This document shows positions 1 through 12,700 of a stretch of 64,000 nucleotides of DNA, one piece after another. The position numbers and the translations under genes were made by a program. Where the stretch lies: contig OZ025209.1 of assembly GCA_964019055.1 (NCBI GenBank), positions 7,803,071 through 7,867,070 on the forward strand, in the 5' to 3' direction. The notes below the pieces were generated by a model, which was not told where the DNA came from, searched no databases, and saw only the letters and a list, made by a program, of their open reading frames with translations. The DNA comes from Anthopleura xanthogrammica (Eukaryota; Cnidaria; Anthozoa; Actiniaria; Actiniidae). Positions within the stretch are counted from its first letter, which is position 1. Each line of letters begins with the position of its first letter.

Positions 1-178
1 TCGGCCAAAACTTGCGTTTAGCAGTGAAAACGTCGTGTTTTGAGCAAAAGAAAATTCTCAGCAAATTTCAGATTTTCTCAGCAAAAAACAGTTTTTTGGA
101 CCAAAAAGCACCTTTAATCAGCCAAAACCGCATTTTTTTTCGCCAAAAAGTCGTGTTTTTATCTCAAGAGGTATTTTC
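1..178. repeat. Left partial monomer, subfamily A
   Basis: The window opens inside a monomer at about position 153 and runs to its end. It carries the subfamily A marks (CAGCAAATT, ACAGTTTTTTGG, CCGCA, AAAAAGTCG) and a private CTTTAATCAG where other units have CTTTACTCAG. The array clearly continues to the left of the window. Confidence 0.95.
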
Positions 179-3100
179 ATGAGCAAAAAGTGGGGGTTTC
201 AGCAAACAGGTCACGCCGTCAGCGAAAAACCTGGTTTTGAGAGCCAAAATGGCCATTTTTCAGTTTTTTGGGCTAAAAAGTTTTTTTTTCCAGCAAAACA
301 GTGTTTTGGACATCCAAAATGTGCTTTTCTCGGCCAAAACTTGCGTTTAGCAGTGAAAACGTCGTGTTTTGAGCAAAAGAAAATTCTCAGCAAATTTCAG
401 ATTTTCTCAGCAAAAAACAGTTTTTTGGACCAAAAAGCACCTTTACTCAGCCAAAAGCGCATTTTTTTTCGCCAAAAAGTCGTGTTTTTATCTCAAGAGG
501 TATTTTCATGAGCAAAAAGTGGGGGTTTCAGCAAACAGGTCACGCCGTCAGCGAAAAACCTGGTTTTGAGAGCCAAAATGGCCATTTTTCAGTTTTTTGG
601 GCTAAAAAGTTTTTTTTCCAGCAAAACAGTGTTTTGGACATCCAAAATGTGCTTTTCTCGGCCAAAACTTGCGTTTAGCAGTGAAAACGTCGTGTTTTGA
701 GCAAAAGAAAATTCTCAGCAAATTTCAGATTTTCTCAGCAAAATACAGTTTTTTGGACCAAAAAGCACCTTTACTCAGCCAAAACCGCATTTTTTTTCGC
801 CAAAAAGTCGTGTTTTTATCTCAAGAGGTATTTTCATGAGCAAAAAGTGGGGGTTTCAGCAAACAGGTCACGCCGTCAGCGAAAAACCTGGTTTTGAGAG
901 CCAAAATGGCCATTTTTCAGTTTTTTGGGCTAAAAAGTTTTTTTTTCCAGCAAAACAGTGTTTTGGACATCCAAAATGTGCTTTTCGCGGCCAAAACTTG
1001 CGTTTAGCAGTGAAAACGTCGTGTTTTGAGCAAAAGAAAATTCTCAGCAAATTTCAGATTTTCTCAGCAAAAAACAGTTTTTTGGACCAAAAAAAACCTT
1101 TACTCAGCCAAAAGCGCATTTTTTTTCGCCAAAAAGTCGTGTTTTTATCTCAAGAGGTATTTTCATGAGCAAAAAGTGGGGGTTTCAGCAAACAGGTCAC
1201 GCCGTCAGCGAAAAACCTGGTTTTGAGAGCCAAAATGGCCATTTTTCAGTTTTTTGTGCTAAAAAGTTTTTTTTCCAGCAAAACAGTGTTTTGGACATCC
1301 AAAATGTGCTTTTCTCGGCCAAAACTTACGTTTAGCAGTGAAAACGTCGTGTTTTGAGCAAAAGAAAATTCTCAGCAAATTTCAGATTTTCTCAGCAAAA
1401 AACAGTTTTTTTGACCAAAAAGCACCTTTACTCAGCCAAAAGCGCATTTTTTTTCGCCAAAAAGTCGTGTTTTTATCTCAAGAGGTATTTTCATGAGCAA
1501 AAAGTGGGGGTTTCAGCAAACAGGTCACGCCGTCAGCGAAAAAACTGGTTTTGAGAGCCAAAATGGCCATTTTTCAGTTTTTTGGGCTAAAAAGTTTTTT
1601 TTCCAGCAAAACAGTGTTTTGGACATCCAAAATGTGCTTTTCTCGGCCAAAACTTACGTTTAGCAGTGAAAACGTCGTGTTTTGAGCAAAAGAAAATTCT
1701 CAGCAAATTTCAGATTTTCTCAGCAAAAAACAGTTTTTTTGACCAAAAAGCACCTTTACTCAGCCAAAACCGCATTTTTTTTCGCCAAAAAGTCGTGTTT
1801 TTATCTCAAGAGGTATTTTCATGAGCAAAAAGTGGGGGTTTCAGCAAACAGGTCACGCCGTCAGCGAAAAACCTGGTTTTGAGAGCCAAAATGGCCATTT
1901 TTCAGTTTTTTGGGCTAAAAAGTTTTTTTTCCAGCAAAACAGTGTTTTGGACATCCAAAATGTGCTTTTCTCGGCCAAAACTTGCGTTTAGCAGTGAAAA
2001 CGTCGTGTTTTGAGCAAAAGAAAATTCTCAGCAAATTTCAGATTTTCTCAGCAAAATACAGTTTTTTGGACCAAAAAGCACCTTTACTCAGCCAAAACCG
2101 CATTTTTTTTCGCCAAAAAGTCGTGTTTTTATCTCAAGAGGTATTTTCATGAGCAAAAAGTGGGGGTTTCAGCAAACAGGTCACGCCGTCAGCGAAAAAC
2201 CTGGTTTTGAGAGCCAAAATGGCCATTTTTCAGTTTTTTGGGCTAAAAAGTTTTTTTTTCCAGCAAAACAGTGTTTTGGACATCCAAAATGTGCTTTTCG
2301 CGGCCAAAACTTGCGTTTAGCAGTGAAAACGTCGTGTTTTGAGCAAAAGAAAATTCTCAGCAAATTTCAGATTTTCTCAGCAAAAAACAGTTTTTTGGAC
2401 CAAAAAGCACCTTTACTCAGCCAAAAGCGCATTTTTTTCCGCCAAAAAGTCGTGTTTTTATCTCAAGAGGTATTTTCATGAGCAAAAAGTGGGGGTTTCA
2501 GCAAACAGGTCACGCCGTCAGCGAAAAACCTGGTTTTGAGAGCCAAAATGGCCATTTTTCAGTTTTTTGTGCTAAAAAGTTTTTTTTCCAGCAAAACAGT
2601 GTTTTGGACATCCAAAATGTGCTTTTCTCGGCCAAAACTTGCGTTTAGCAGTGAAAACGTCGTGTTTTCAGCAAAAGAAAATTCTCAGCAAATTTCAGAT
2701 TTTCTCAGCAAAAAACAGTTTTTTTGACAAAAAAGCACCTTTACTCAGCCAAAACCGCATTTTTTTTCGCCAAAAAGTCGTGTTTTTATCTCAAGAGGTA
2801 TTTTCATGAGCAAAAAGTGGGGGTTTCAGCAAACAGGTCACGCCGTCAGCGAAAAACCTGGTTTTGAGAGCCAAAATGGCCATTTTTCAGTTTTTTGGGC
2901 TAAAAAGTTTTTTTTTCCAGCAAAACAGTGTTTTGGACATCCAAAATGTGCTTTTCTCGGCCAAAACTTGCGTTTAGCAGTGAAAACGTCGTGTTTTGAG
3001 CAAAAGAAAATTCTCAGCAAATTTCAGATTTTCTCAGCAAAAAACAGTTTTTTTGACCAAAAAGCACCTTTACTCAGCCAAGACCGCATTTTTTTTCGCC

Positions 3101-3463
3101 AAAAAGTCGTGTTTTTATCTCAAGAGGTATTTTCATGAGCAAAAAGTGGGGGTTTCAGCAAACAGGTCACGCCGTCAGCGAAAAACCTGGTTTTGAGAGC
3201 CAAAATGGCCATTTTTCAGTTTTTTGGGCTAAAAAGTTTTTTTTTCCAGCAAAACAGTGTTTTGGACATCCAAAATGTGCTTTTCTCGGCCAAAACTTGC
3301 GTTTAGCAGTGAAAACGTCGTGTTTTGAGCAAAAGAAAATTCTCAGCAAATTTCAGATTTTCTCAGCAAAAAACAGTTTTTTTGACCAAAAAGCACCTTT
3401 ACTCAGCCAAAACCGCATTTTTTTTCGCCAAAAAGTCGTGTTTTTATCTCAAGAGGTATTTTC
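179..3463. repeat. Subfamily A block, ten monomers of 328-329 bp
   Basis: Unit starts are 179, 508, 836, 1165, 1493, 1821, 2149, 2478, 2806 and 3135. The first 200 bp of each unit match the rest of the array. The distal third differs at linked sites: A instead of C at monomer position 214, ACAGTTTTTT instead of ACACCTTTTTT near 239-248, CCGCA or GCGCA instead of CCCCA near 279-283, a T8 instead of T9 tract near 284, and AAAAAGTCG instead of AAAACGTCG near 297-305. Divergence between units is higher here than further right, which fits an older, less homogenised part of the array. Confidence 0.93.
508..3134. repeat. Four-monomer HOR in subfamily A, about 1313 bp
   Basis: Three of four successive monomers share private marks with the unit 1313 bp downstream. 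AAATACAG occurs in the units at 508 and 1821, CTTTTCGCGG in those at 836 and 2149, and TTTTTTGTGCT in those at 1165 and 2478. The fourth pair (1493 and 2806) matches only partly, so the HOR is eroded. Confidence 0.75.
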
Positions 3464-3677
3464 ATGAGCAAAAAGTGGGGGTTTCAGCAAACAGGTCACG
3501 CCGTCAGCGAAAAACCTGGTTTTGAGAGCCAAAATGGCCATTTTTCAGTTTTTTGGGCTAAAAAGTTTTTTTTTCCAGCAAAACAGTGTTTTGGACATCC
3601 AAAATGTGCTTTTCTCGGCCAAAACTTGCGTTTAGCAGTGAAAACGTCGTGTTTTGAGCAAAAGAAAATTCTCAGCC
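3435..3677. repeat. Switch from subfamily A to subfamily B
   Basis: The unit at 3135 still has the last A-type mark (AAAAAGTCG, G at 3435). The next unit, at 3464, has the first B-type mark (CAGCCAATT, C at 3677) and is B-type from there on. The two subfamilies are identical in between, so the junction cannot be placed more finely. No unrelated sequence or frame break occurs at the switch. Confidence 0.9.
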
Positions 3678-5443
3678 AATTTCAGATTTTCTCAGCAAAA
3701 AACACCTTTTTTGACCAAAAAGCACCTTTACTCAGCCAAAACCCCATTTTTTTTTCGCCAAAACGTCGTGTTTTTATCTCAAGAGGTATTTTCATGAGCA
3801 AAAAGTGGGGGTTTCAGCAAACAGGTCACGCCGTCAGCGAAAAACCTGGTTTTGAGAGCCAAAATGGCCATTTTTCAGTTTTTTGGGCTAAAAAGTTTTT
3901 TTTTCCAGCAAAACAGTGTTTTGGACATCCAAAATGTGCTTTTCTCGGCCAAAACTTGCGTTTAGCAGTGAAAACGTCGTGTTTTGAGCAAAACAAAATT
4001 CTCAGCCAATTTCAGATTTTCTCAGCAAAAAACACCTTTTTTGACCAAAAAGCACCTTTACTCAGCCAAAACCCCATTTTTTTTTCGCCAAAACGTCGTG
4101 TTTTTATCTCAAGAGGTATTTTCATGAGCAAAAAGTGGGGGTTTCAGCAAACAGGTCACGCCGTCAGCGAAAAACCTGGTTTTGAGAGCCAAAATGGCCA
4201 TTTTTCAGTTTTTTGGGCTAAAAAGTTTTTTTTTCCAGCAAAACAGTGTTTTGGACATCCAAAATGTGCTTTTCTCGGCCAAAACTTGCGTTTAGCAGTG
4301 AAAACGTCGTGTTTTGAGCAAAAGAAAATTCTCAGCCAATTTCAGATTTTCTCAGCAAAAAACACCTTTTTTGACCAAAAAGCACCTTTACTCAGCCAAA
4401 ACCCCATTTTTTTTTCGCCAAAACGTCGTGTTTTTATCTCAAGAGGTATTTTCATGAGCAAAAAGTGGGGGTTTCAGCAAACAGGTCACGCCGTCAGCGA
4501 AAAACCTGGTTTTGAGAGCCAAAATGGCCATTTTTCAGTTTTTTGGGCTAAAAAGTTTTTTTTCCCAGCAAAACAGTGTTTTGGACATCCAAAATGTGCT
4601 TTTCTCGGCCAAAACTTGCGTTTAGCAGTGAAAACGTCGTGTTTTGAGCAAAAGAAAATTCTCAGCCAATTTCAGATTTTCTCAGCAAAAAACACCTTTT
4701 TTGACCAAAAAGCACCTTTACTCAGCCAAAACCCCATTTTTTTTTCGCCAAAACGTCGTGTTTTTATCTCAAGAGGTATTTTCATGAGCAAAAAGTGGGG
4801 GTTTCAGCAAACAGGTCACGCCGTCAGCGAAAAACCTGGTTTTGAGAGCCAAAATGGCCATTTTTCAGTTTTTTGGGCTAAAAAGTTTTTTTTTCCAGCA
4901 AAACAGTGTTTTGGACATCCAAAATGTGCTTTTCTCGGCCAAAACTTGCGTTTAGCAGTGAAAACGTCGTGTTTTGAGCAAAAGAAAATTCTCAGCCAAT
5001 TTCAGATTTTCTCAGCAAAAAACACCTTTTTTGACCAAAAAGCACCTTTACTCAGCCAAAACCCCATTTTTTTTTCGCCAAAACGTCGTGTTTTTATCTC
5101 AAGAGGTATTTTCATGAGCAAAAAGTGGGGGTTTCAGCAAACAGGTCACGCCGTCAGCGAAAAACCTGGTTTTGAGAGCCAAAATGGCCATTTTTCAGTT
5201 TTTTGGGCTAATAAGTTTTTTTTTCCAGCAAAACAGTGTTTTGGACATCCAAAATGTGCTTTTCTCGGCCAAAACTTGCGTTTAGCAGTGAAAAAGTCGT
5301 GTTTTGAGCAAAAGAAAATTCTCAGCCAATTTCAGATTTTCTCAGCAAAAAACACCTTTTTTGACCAAAAAGCACCTTTACTCAGCCAAAACCCCATTTT
5401 TTTTTCGCCAAAACGTCGTGTTTTTATCTCAAGAGGTATTTTC
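3464..5443. repeat. First subfamily B monomers, six units of 330 bp
   Basis: Units start at 3464, 3794, 4124, 4454, 4784 and 5114. They are close to the B consensus, with single variants such as AAAACAAAATTC in the 3794 unit, and GCTAATAAG and GTGAAAAAGTCG in the 5114 unit. The last is shared with units at 6106 and 7099. Confidence 0.93.
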
Positions 5444-8400
5444 ATGAGCAAAAAGTGGGGGTTTCAGCAAACAGGTCACGCCGTCAGCGAAAAACCTGGT
5501 TTTGAGAGCCAAAATGGCCATTTTTCAGTTTTTTGGGCTAAAAAGTTTTTTTTTCCCAGCAAAACAGTGTTTTGGACATCCAAAATGTGCTTTTCTCGGC
5601 CAAAACTTGCGTTTAGCAGTGAAAACGTCGTGTTTTGAGCAAAAGAAAATTCTCAGCCAATTTCAGATTTTCTCAGCAAAAAACACCTTTTTTGACCAAA
5701 AAGCACCTTTACTCAGCCAAAACCCCATTTTTTTTTCGCCAAAACGTCGTGTTTTTATCTCAAGAGGTATTTTCATGAGCAAAAAGTGGGGGTTTCAGCA
5801 AACAGGTCACGCCGTCAGCGAAAAACCTGGTTTTGAGAGCCAAAATGGCCATTTTTCAGTTTTTTGGGCTAAAAAGTTTTTTTTTTCCAGCAAAACAGTG
5901 TTTTGAACATCCAAAATGTGCTTTTCTCGGCCAAAACTTGCGTTTAGCAGTGAAAACGTCGTGTTTTGAGCGAAAGAAAATTCTCAGCCAATTTCAGATT
6001 TTCTCAGCAAAAAACACCTTTTTTGACCAAAAAGCACCTTTACTCAGCCAAAACCCCATTTTTTTTTCGCCAAAACGTCGTGTTTTTATCTCAAGAGGTA
6101 TTTTCATGAGCAAAAAGTGGGGGTTTCAGCAAACAGGTCACGCCGTCAGCGAAAAACCTGGTTTTGAGAGCCAAAATGGCCATTTTTCAGTTTTTTGGGC
6201 TAAAAAGTTTTTTTTTTCCAGCAAAACAGTGTTTTGGACATCCAAAATGTGCTTTTCTCGGCCAAAACTTGCGTTTAGCAGTGAAAAAGTCGTGTTTTGA
6301 GCAAAAGAAAATTCTCAGCAAATTTCAGATTTTCTCAGCAAAAAACACCTTTTTTGACCAAAAAGCACCTTTACTCAGCCAAAACCCCATTTTTTTTTCG
6401 CCAAAACGTCGTGTTTTTATCTCAAGAAGTATTTTCATGAGCAAAAAGTGGGGGTTTCAGCAAACAGGTCACGCCGTCAGCGAAAAACCTGGTTTTGAGA
6501 GCCAAAATGGCCATTTTTCAGTTTTTTGGGCTAAAAAGTTTTTTTTTTCCAGCAAAACAGTGTTTTGAACATCCAAAATGTGCTTTTCTCGGCCAAAACT
6601 TGCGTTTAGCAGTGAAAACGTCGTGTTTTGAGCAAAAGAAAATTCTCAGCCAATTTCAGATTTTCTCAGCAAAAAACACCTTTTTTGACCAAAAAGCACC
6701 TTTACTCAGCCAAAACCCCATTTTTTTTTCGCCAAAACGTCGTGTTTTTATCTCAAGAGGTATTTTCATGAGCAAAAAGTGGGGGTTTCAGCAAACAGGT
6801 CACGCCGTCAGCGAAAAACCTGGTTTTGAGAGCCAAAATGGCCATTTTTCAGTTTTTTGGGCTAAAAAGTTTTTTTTTTCCAGCAAAACAGTGTTTTGAA
6901 CATCCAAAATGTGCTTTTCTCGGCCAAAACTTGCGTTTAGCAGTGAAAACGTCGTGTTTTGAGCTAAAGAAAATTCTCAGCCAATTTCAGATTTTCTCAG
7001 CAAAAAACACCTTTTTTGACCAAAAAGCACCTTTACTCAGCCAAAACCCCATTTTTTTTTCGCCAAAACGTCGTGTTTTTATCTCAAGAGGTATTTTCAT
7101 GAGCAAAAAGTGGGGGTTTCAGCAAACAGGTCACGCCGTCAGCGAAAAACCTGGTTTTGAGAGCCAAAATGGCCATTTTTCAGTTTTTTGGGCTAAAAAG
7201 TTTTTTTTTTCCAGCAAAACAGTGTTTTGGACATCCAAAATGTGCTTTTCTCGGCCAAAACTTGCGTTTAGCAGTGAAAAAGTCGTGTTTTGAGCAAAAG
7301 AAAATTCTCAGCAAATTTCAGATTTTCTCAGCAAAAAACACCTTTTTTGACCAAAAAGCACCTTTACTCAGCCAAAACCCCATTTTTTTTTCGCCAAAAC
7401 GTCGTGTTTTTATCTCAAGAAGTATTTTCATGAGCAAAAAGTGGGGGTTTCAGCAAACAGGTCACGCCGTCAGCGAAAAACCTGGTTTTGAGAGCCAAAA
7501 TGGCCATTTTTCAGTTTTTTGGGCTAAAAAGTTTTTTTTCCCAGCAAAACAGTGTTTTGGACATCCAAAATGTGCTTTTCTCGGCCAAAACTTGCGTTTA
7601 GCAGTGAAAACGTCGTGTTTTGAGCAAAAGAAAATTCTCAGCCAATTTCAGATTTTCTCAGCAAAAAACACCTTTTTTGACCAAAAAGCACCTTTACTCA
7701 GCCAAAACCCCATTTTTTTTTCGCCAAAACGTCGTGTTTTTATCTCAAGAGGTATTTTCATGAGCAAAAAGTGGGGGTTTCAGCAAACAGGTCACGCCGT
7801 CAGCGAAAAACCTGGTTTTGAGAGCCAAAATGGCCATTTTTCAGTTTTTTGGGCTAAAAAGTTTTTTTTTTCCAGCAAAACAGTGTTTTGGACATCCAAA
7901 ATGTGCTTTTCTCGGCCAAAACTTGCGTTTAGCAGTGAAAACGTCGTGTTTTGAGCAAAAGAAAATTCTCAGCCAATTTCAGATTTTCTCAGCAAAAAAC
8001 ACCTTTTTTGACCAAAAAGCACCTTTACTCAGCCAAAACCCCATTTTTTTTTCGCCAAAACGTCGTGTTTTTATCTCAAGAGGTATTTTCATGAGCAAAA
8101 AGTGGGGGTTTCAGCAAACAGGTCACGCCGTCAGCGAAAAACCTGGTTTTGAGAGCCAAAATGGCCATTTTTCAGTTTTTTGGGCTAAAAAGTTTTTTTT
8201 TCCAGCAAAACAGTGTTTTGGACATCCAAAATGTGCTTTTCTCGGCCAAAACTTGCGTTTACCAGTGAAAACGTCGTGTTTTGAGCAAAAGAAAATTCTC
8301 AGCCAATTTCAGATTTTCTCAGCAAAAAACACCTTTTTTGACCAAAAAGCACCTTTACTCAGCCAAAACCCCATTTTTTTTTCGCCAAAACGTCGTGTTT

Positions 8401-9747
8401 TTATCTCAAGAGGTATTTTCATGAGCAAAAAGTGGGGGTTTCAGCAAACAGGTCACGCCGTCAGCGAAAAACCTGGTTTTGAGAGCCAAAATGGCCATTT
8501 TTCAGTTTTTTGGGCTAAAAAGTTTTTTTTTCCAGCAAAACAGTGTTTTGGACATCCAAAATGTGCTTTTCTCGGCCAAAACTTGCGTTTAGCAGTGAAA
8601 ACGTCGTGTTTTGAGCAAAAGAAAATTCTCAGCCAATTTCAGATTTTCTCAGCAAAAAACACCTTTTTTGACCAAAAAGCACCTTTACTCAGCCAAAACC
8701 CCATTTTTTTTTCGCCAAAACGTCGTGTTTTTATCTCAAGAGGTATTTTCATGAGCAAAAAGTGGGGGTTTCAGCAAACAGGTCACGCCGTCAGCGAAAA
8801 ACCTGGTTTTGAGAGCCAAAATGGCCATTTTTCAGTTTTTTGGGCTAAAAAGTTTTTTTTTTCCAGCAAAACAGTGTTTTGGACATCCAAAATGTGCTTT
8901 TCTCGGCCAAAACTTGCGTTTAGCAGTGAAAACGTCGTGTTTTGAGCAAAAGAAAATTCTCAGCCAATTTCAGATTTTCTCAGCAAAAAACACCTTTTTT
9001 GACCAAAAAGCACCTTTACTCAGCCAAAACCCCATTTTTTTTTCGCCAAAACGTCGTGTTTTTATCTCAAGAGGTATTTTCATGAGCAAAAAGTGGGGGT
9101 TTCAGCAAACAGGTCACGCCGTCAACGAAAAACCTGGTTTTGAGAGCCAAAATGGCCATTTTTCAGTTTTTTGGGCTAAAAAGTTTTTTTTTCCCAGCAA
9201 AACAGTGTTTTGGACATCCAAAATGTGCTTTTCTCGGCCAAAACTTGCGTTTAGCAGTGAAAACGTCGTGTTTTGAGCAAAAGAAAATTCTCAGCCAATT
9301 TCAGATTTTCTCAGCAAAAAACACCTTTTTTGACCAAAAAGCACCTTTACTCAGCCAAAACCCCATTTTTTTTTCGCCAAAACGTCGTGTTTTTATCTCA
9401 AGAGGTATTTTCATGAGCAAAAAGTGGGGGTTTCAGCAAACAGGTCACGCCGTCAGCGAAAAACCTGGTTTTGAGAGCCAAAATGGCCATTTTTCAGTTT
9501 TTTGGGCTAAAAAGTTTTTTTTTCCCAGCAAAACAGTGTTTTGGACATCCAAAATGTGCTTTTCTCGGCCAAAACTTGCGTTTAGCAGTGAAAACGTCGT
9601 GTTTTGAGCAAAAGAAAATTCTCAGCCAATTTCAGATTTTCTCAGCAAAAAACACCTTTTTTGACCAAAAAGCACCTTTACTCACTCAGCCAAAACCCCA
9701 TTTTTTTTTCGCCAAAACGTCGTGTTTTTATCTCAAGAGGTATTTTC
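5444..9747. repeat. Subfamily B block with lengthened T-tract (331-bp units)
   Basis: Thirteen units start at 5444, 5775, 6106, 6437, 6768, 7099, 7430, 7760, 8091, 8421, 8751, 9082 and 9413. Nine are 331 bp because the first T-tract has one extra base (T10CC, or T9CCC). The units at 7430, 8091 and 8421 are 330 bp, and the last is 335 bp. A three-monomer HOR of 993 bp is visible: the units at 6106 and 7099 share GTGAAAAAGTCG, CAGCAAATT and CTCAAGAAGT, and each follows a unit with TTTTGAACATCC (5775 and 6768). The extra base breaks the otherwise continuous open frame. Confidence 0.9.
9413..9747. repeat. 335-bp monomer with a 4-bp tandem duplication
   Basis: The unit reads CTTTACTCACTCAGCC near 9680 where every other unit has CTTTACTCAGCC. 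This is a tandem duplication of CTCA, best explained by replication slippage. With one extra T in the first T-tract it makes this the longest monomer in the window. Confidence 0.95.
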
Positions 9748-12700
9748 ATGAGCAAAAAGTGGGGGTTTCAGCAAACAGGTCACGCCGTCAGCGAAAAACC
9801 TGGTTTTGAGAGCCAAAATGGCCATTTTTCAGTTTTTTGGGCTAAAAAGTTTTTTTTCCCAGCAAAACAGTGTTTTGGACATCCAAAATGTGCTTTTCTC
9901 GGCCAAAACTTGCGTTTAGCAGTGAAAACGTCGTGTTTTGAGCAAAAGAAAATTCTCAGCCAATTTCAGATTTTCTCAGCAAAAAACACCTTTTTTGACC
10001 AAAAAGCACCTTTACTCAGCCAAAACCCCATTTTTTTTTCGCCAAAACGTCGTGTTTTTATCTCAAGAGGTATTTTCATGAGCAAAAAGTGGGGGTTTCA
10101 GCAAACAGGTCACGCCGTCAGCGAAAAACCTGGTTTTGAGAGCCAAAATGGCCATTTTTCAGTTTTTTGGGCTAAAAAGTTTTTTTTCCCAGCAAAACAG
10201 TGTTTTGGACATCCAAAATGTGCTTTTCTCGGCCAAAACTTGCGTTGAGCAGTGAAAACGTCGTGTTTTGAGCAAAAGAAAATTCTCAGCCAATTTCAGA
10301 TTTTCTCAGCAAAAAACACCTTTTTTGACCAAAAAGCACCTTTACTCAGCCAAAACCCCATTTTTTTTTCGCCAAAACGTCGTGTTTTTATCTCAAGAGG
10401 TATTTTCATGAGCAAAAAGTGGGGGTTTCAGCAAACAGGTCACGCCGTCAGCGAAAAACCTGGTTTTGAGAGCCAAAATGGCCATTTTTCAGTTTTTTGG
10501 GCTAAAAAGTTTTTTTTCCCAGCAAAACAGTGTTTTAGACATCCAAAATGTGCTTTTCTCGGCCAAAACTTGCGTTTAGCAGTGAAAACGTCGTGTTTTG
10601 AGCAAAAGAAAATTCTCAGCCAATTTCAGATTTTCTCAGCAAAAAACACCTTTTTTGACCAAAAAGCACCTTTACTCAGCCAAAACCCCATTTTTTTTTC
10701 GCCAAAACGTCGTGTTTTTATCTCAAGAGGTATTTTCATGAGCAAAAAGTGGGGGTTTCAGCAAACAGGTCACGCCGTCAGCGAAAAACCTGGTTTTGAG
10801 AGCCAAAATGGCCATTTTTCAGTTTTTTGGGCTAAAAAGTTTTTTTTCCCAGCAAAACAGTGTTTTGGACATCCAAAATGTGCTTTTCTCGGCCAAAACT
10901 TGCGTTTAGCAGTGAAAACGTCGTGTTTTGAGCAAAAGAAAATTCTCAGCCAATTTCAGATTTTCTCAGCAAAAAACACCTTTTTTGACCAAAAAGCACC
11001 TTTACTCAGCCAAAACCCCATTTTTTTTTCGCCAAAACGTCGTGTTTTTATCTCAAGAGGTATTTTCATGAGCAAAAAGTGGGGGTTTCAGCAAACAGGT
11101 CACGCCGTCAGCGAAAAACCTGGTTTTGAGAGCCAAAATGGCCATTTTTCAGTTTTTTGGGCTAAAAAGTTTTTTTTTCCAGCAAAACAGTGTTTTGGAC
11201 ATCCAAAATGTGCTTTTCTCGGCCAAAACTTGCGTTTAGCAGTGAAAACGTCGTGTTTTGAGCAAAAGAAAATTCTCAGCCAATTTCAGATTTTCTCAGC
11301 AAAAAACACCTTTTTTGACCAAAAAGCACCTTTACTCAGCCAAAACCCCATTTTTTTTTCGCCAAAACGTCGTGTTTTTATCTCAAGAGGTATTTTCATG
11401 AGCAAAAAGTGGGGGTTTCAGCAAACAGGTCACGCCGTCAGCGAAAAACCTGGTTTTGAGAGCCAAAATGGCCATTTTTCAGTTTTTTGGGCTAAAAAGT
11501 TTTTTTTTCCAGCAAAACAGTGTTTTGGACATCCAAAATGTGCTTTTCTCGGCCAAAACTTGCGTTTAGCAGTGAAAACGTCGTGTTTTGAGCAAAAGAA
11601 AATTCTCAGCCAATTTCAGATTTTCTCAGCAAAAAACACCTTTTTTGACCAAAAAGCACCTTTACTCAGCCAAAACCCCATTTGTTTTTCGCCAAAACGT
11701 CGTGTTTTTATCTCAAGAGGTATTTTCATGAGCAAAAAGTGGGGGTTTCAGCAAACAGGTCACGCCGTCAGCGAAAAACCTGGTTTTGAGAGCCAAAATG
11801 GCCATTTTTCAGTTTTTTGGGCTAAAAAGTTTTTTTTCCCAGAAAAACAGTGTTTTGGACATCCAAAATGTGCTTTTCTCGGCCAAAACTTGCGTTTAGC
11901 AGTGAAAACGTCGTGTTTTGAGCAAAAGAAAATTCTCAGCCAATTTCAGATTTTCTCAGCAAAAAACACCTTTTTTGACCAAAAAGCACCTTTACTCAGC
12001 CAAAACCCCATTTTTTTTTCGCCAAAACGTCGTGTTTTTATCTCAAGAGGTATTTTCATGAGCAAAAAGTGGGGGTTTCAGCAAACAGGTCACGCCGTCA
12101 GCGAAAAACCTGGTTTTGAGAGCCAAAATGGCCATTTTTCAGTTTTTTGGGCTAAACAGTTTTTTTTTCCAGCAAAACAGTGTTTTGGACATCCAAAATG
12201 TGCTTTTCTCGGCCAAAACTTGCGTTTAGCAGTGAAAACGTCGTGTTTTGAGCAAAAGAAAATTCTCAGCCAATTTCAGATTTTCTCAGCAAAAAACACC
12301 TTTTTTGACCAAAAAGCACCTTTACTCAGCCAAAACCCCATTTTTTTTTCGCCAAAACGTCGTGTTTTTATCTCAAGAGGTATTTTCATGAGCAAAAAGT
12401 GGGGGTTTCAGCAAACAGGTCACGCCGTCAGCGAAAAACCTGGTTTTGAGAGCCAAAATGGCCATTTTTCAGTTTTTTGGGCTAAAAAGTTTTTTTTTCC
12501 AGCAAAACAGTGTTTTGGACATCCAAAATGTGCTTTTCTCGGCCAAAAATTGCGTTTAGCAGTGAAAACGTCGTGTTTTGAGCAAAAGAAAATTCTCAGC
12601 CAATTTCAGATTTTCTCAGCAAAAAACACCTTTTTTGACCAAAAAGCACCTTAACTCAGCCAAAACCCCATTTTTTTTTCGCCAAAACGTCGTGTTTTTA

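Noticed and set aside
318..330. AAGAGGT about seven bases before ATG, resembling a bacterial ribosome binding site, with ATGA stop-start overlap in 329-bp units
   Set aside because: It occurs in every monomer as part of the repeat. The array is eukaryote-like and the frame shows no coding constraint, so the resemblance is taken as chance.
9676..9685. CTCACTCA as a target-site duplication
   Set aside because: Only four bases are duplicated with nothing inserted between the copies, which fits slippage.
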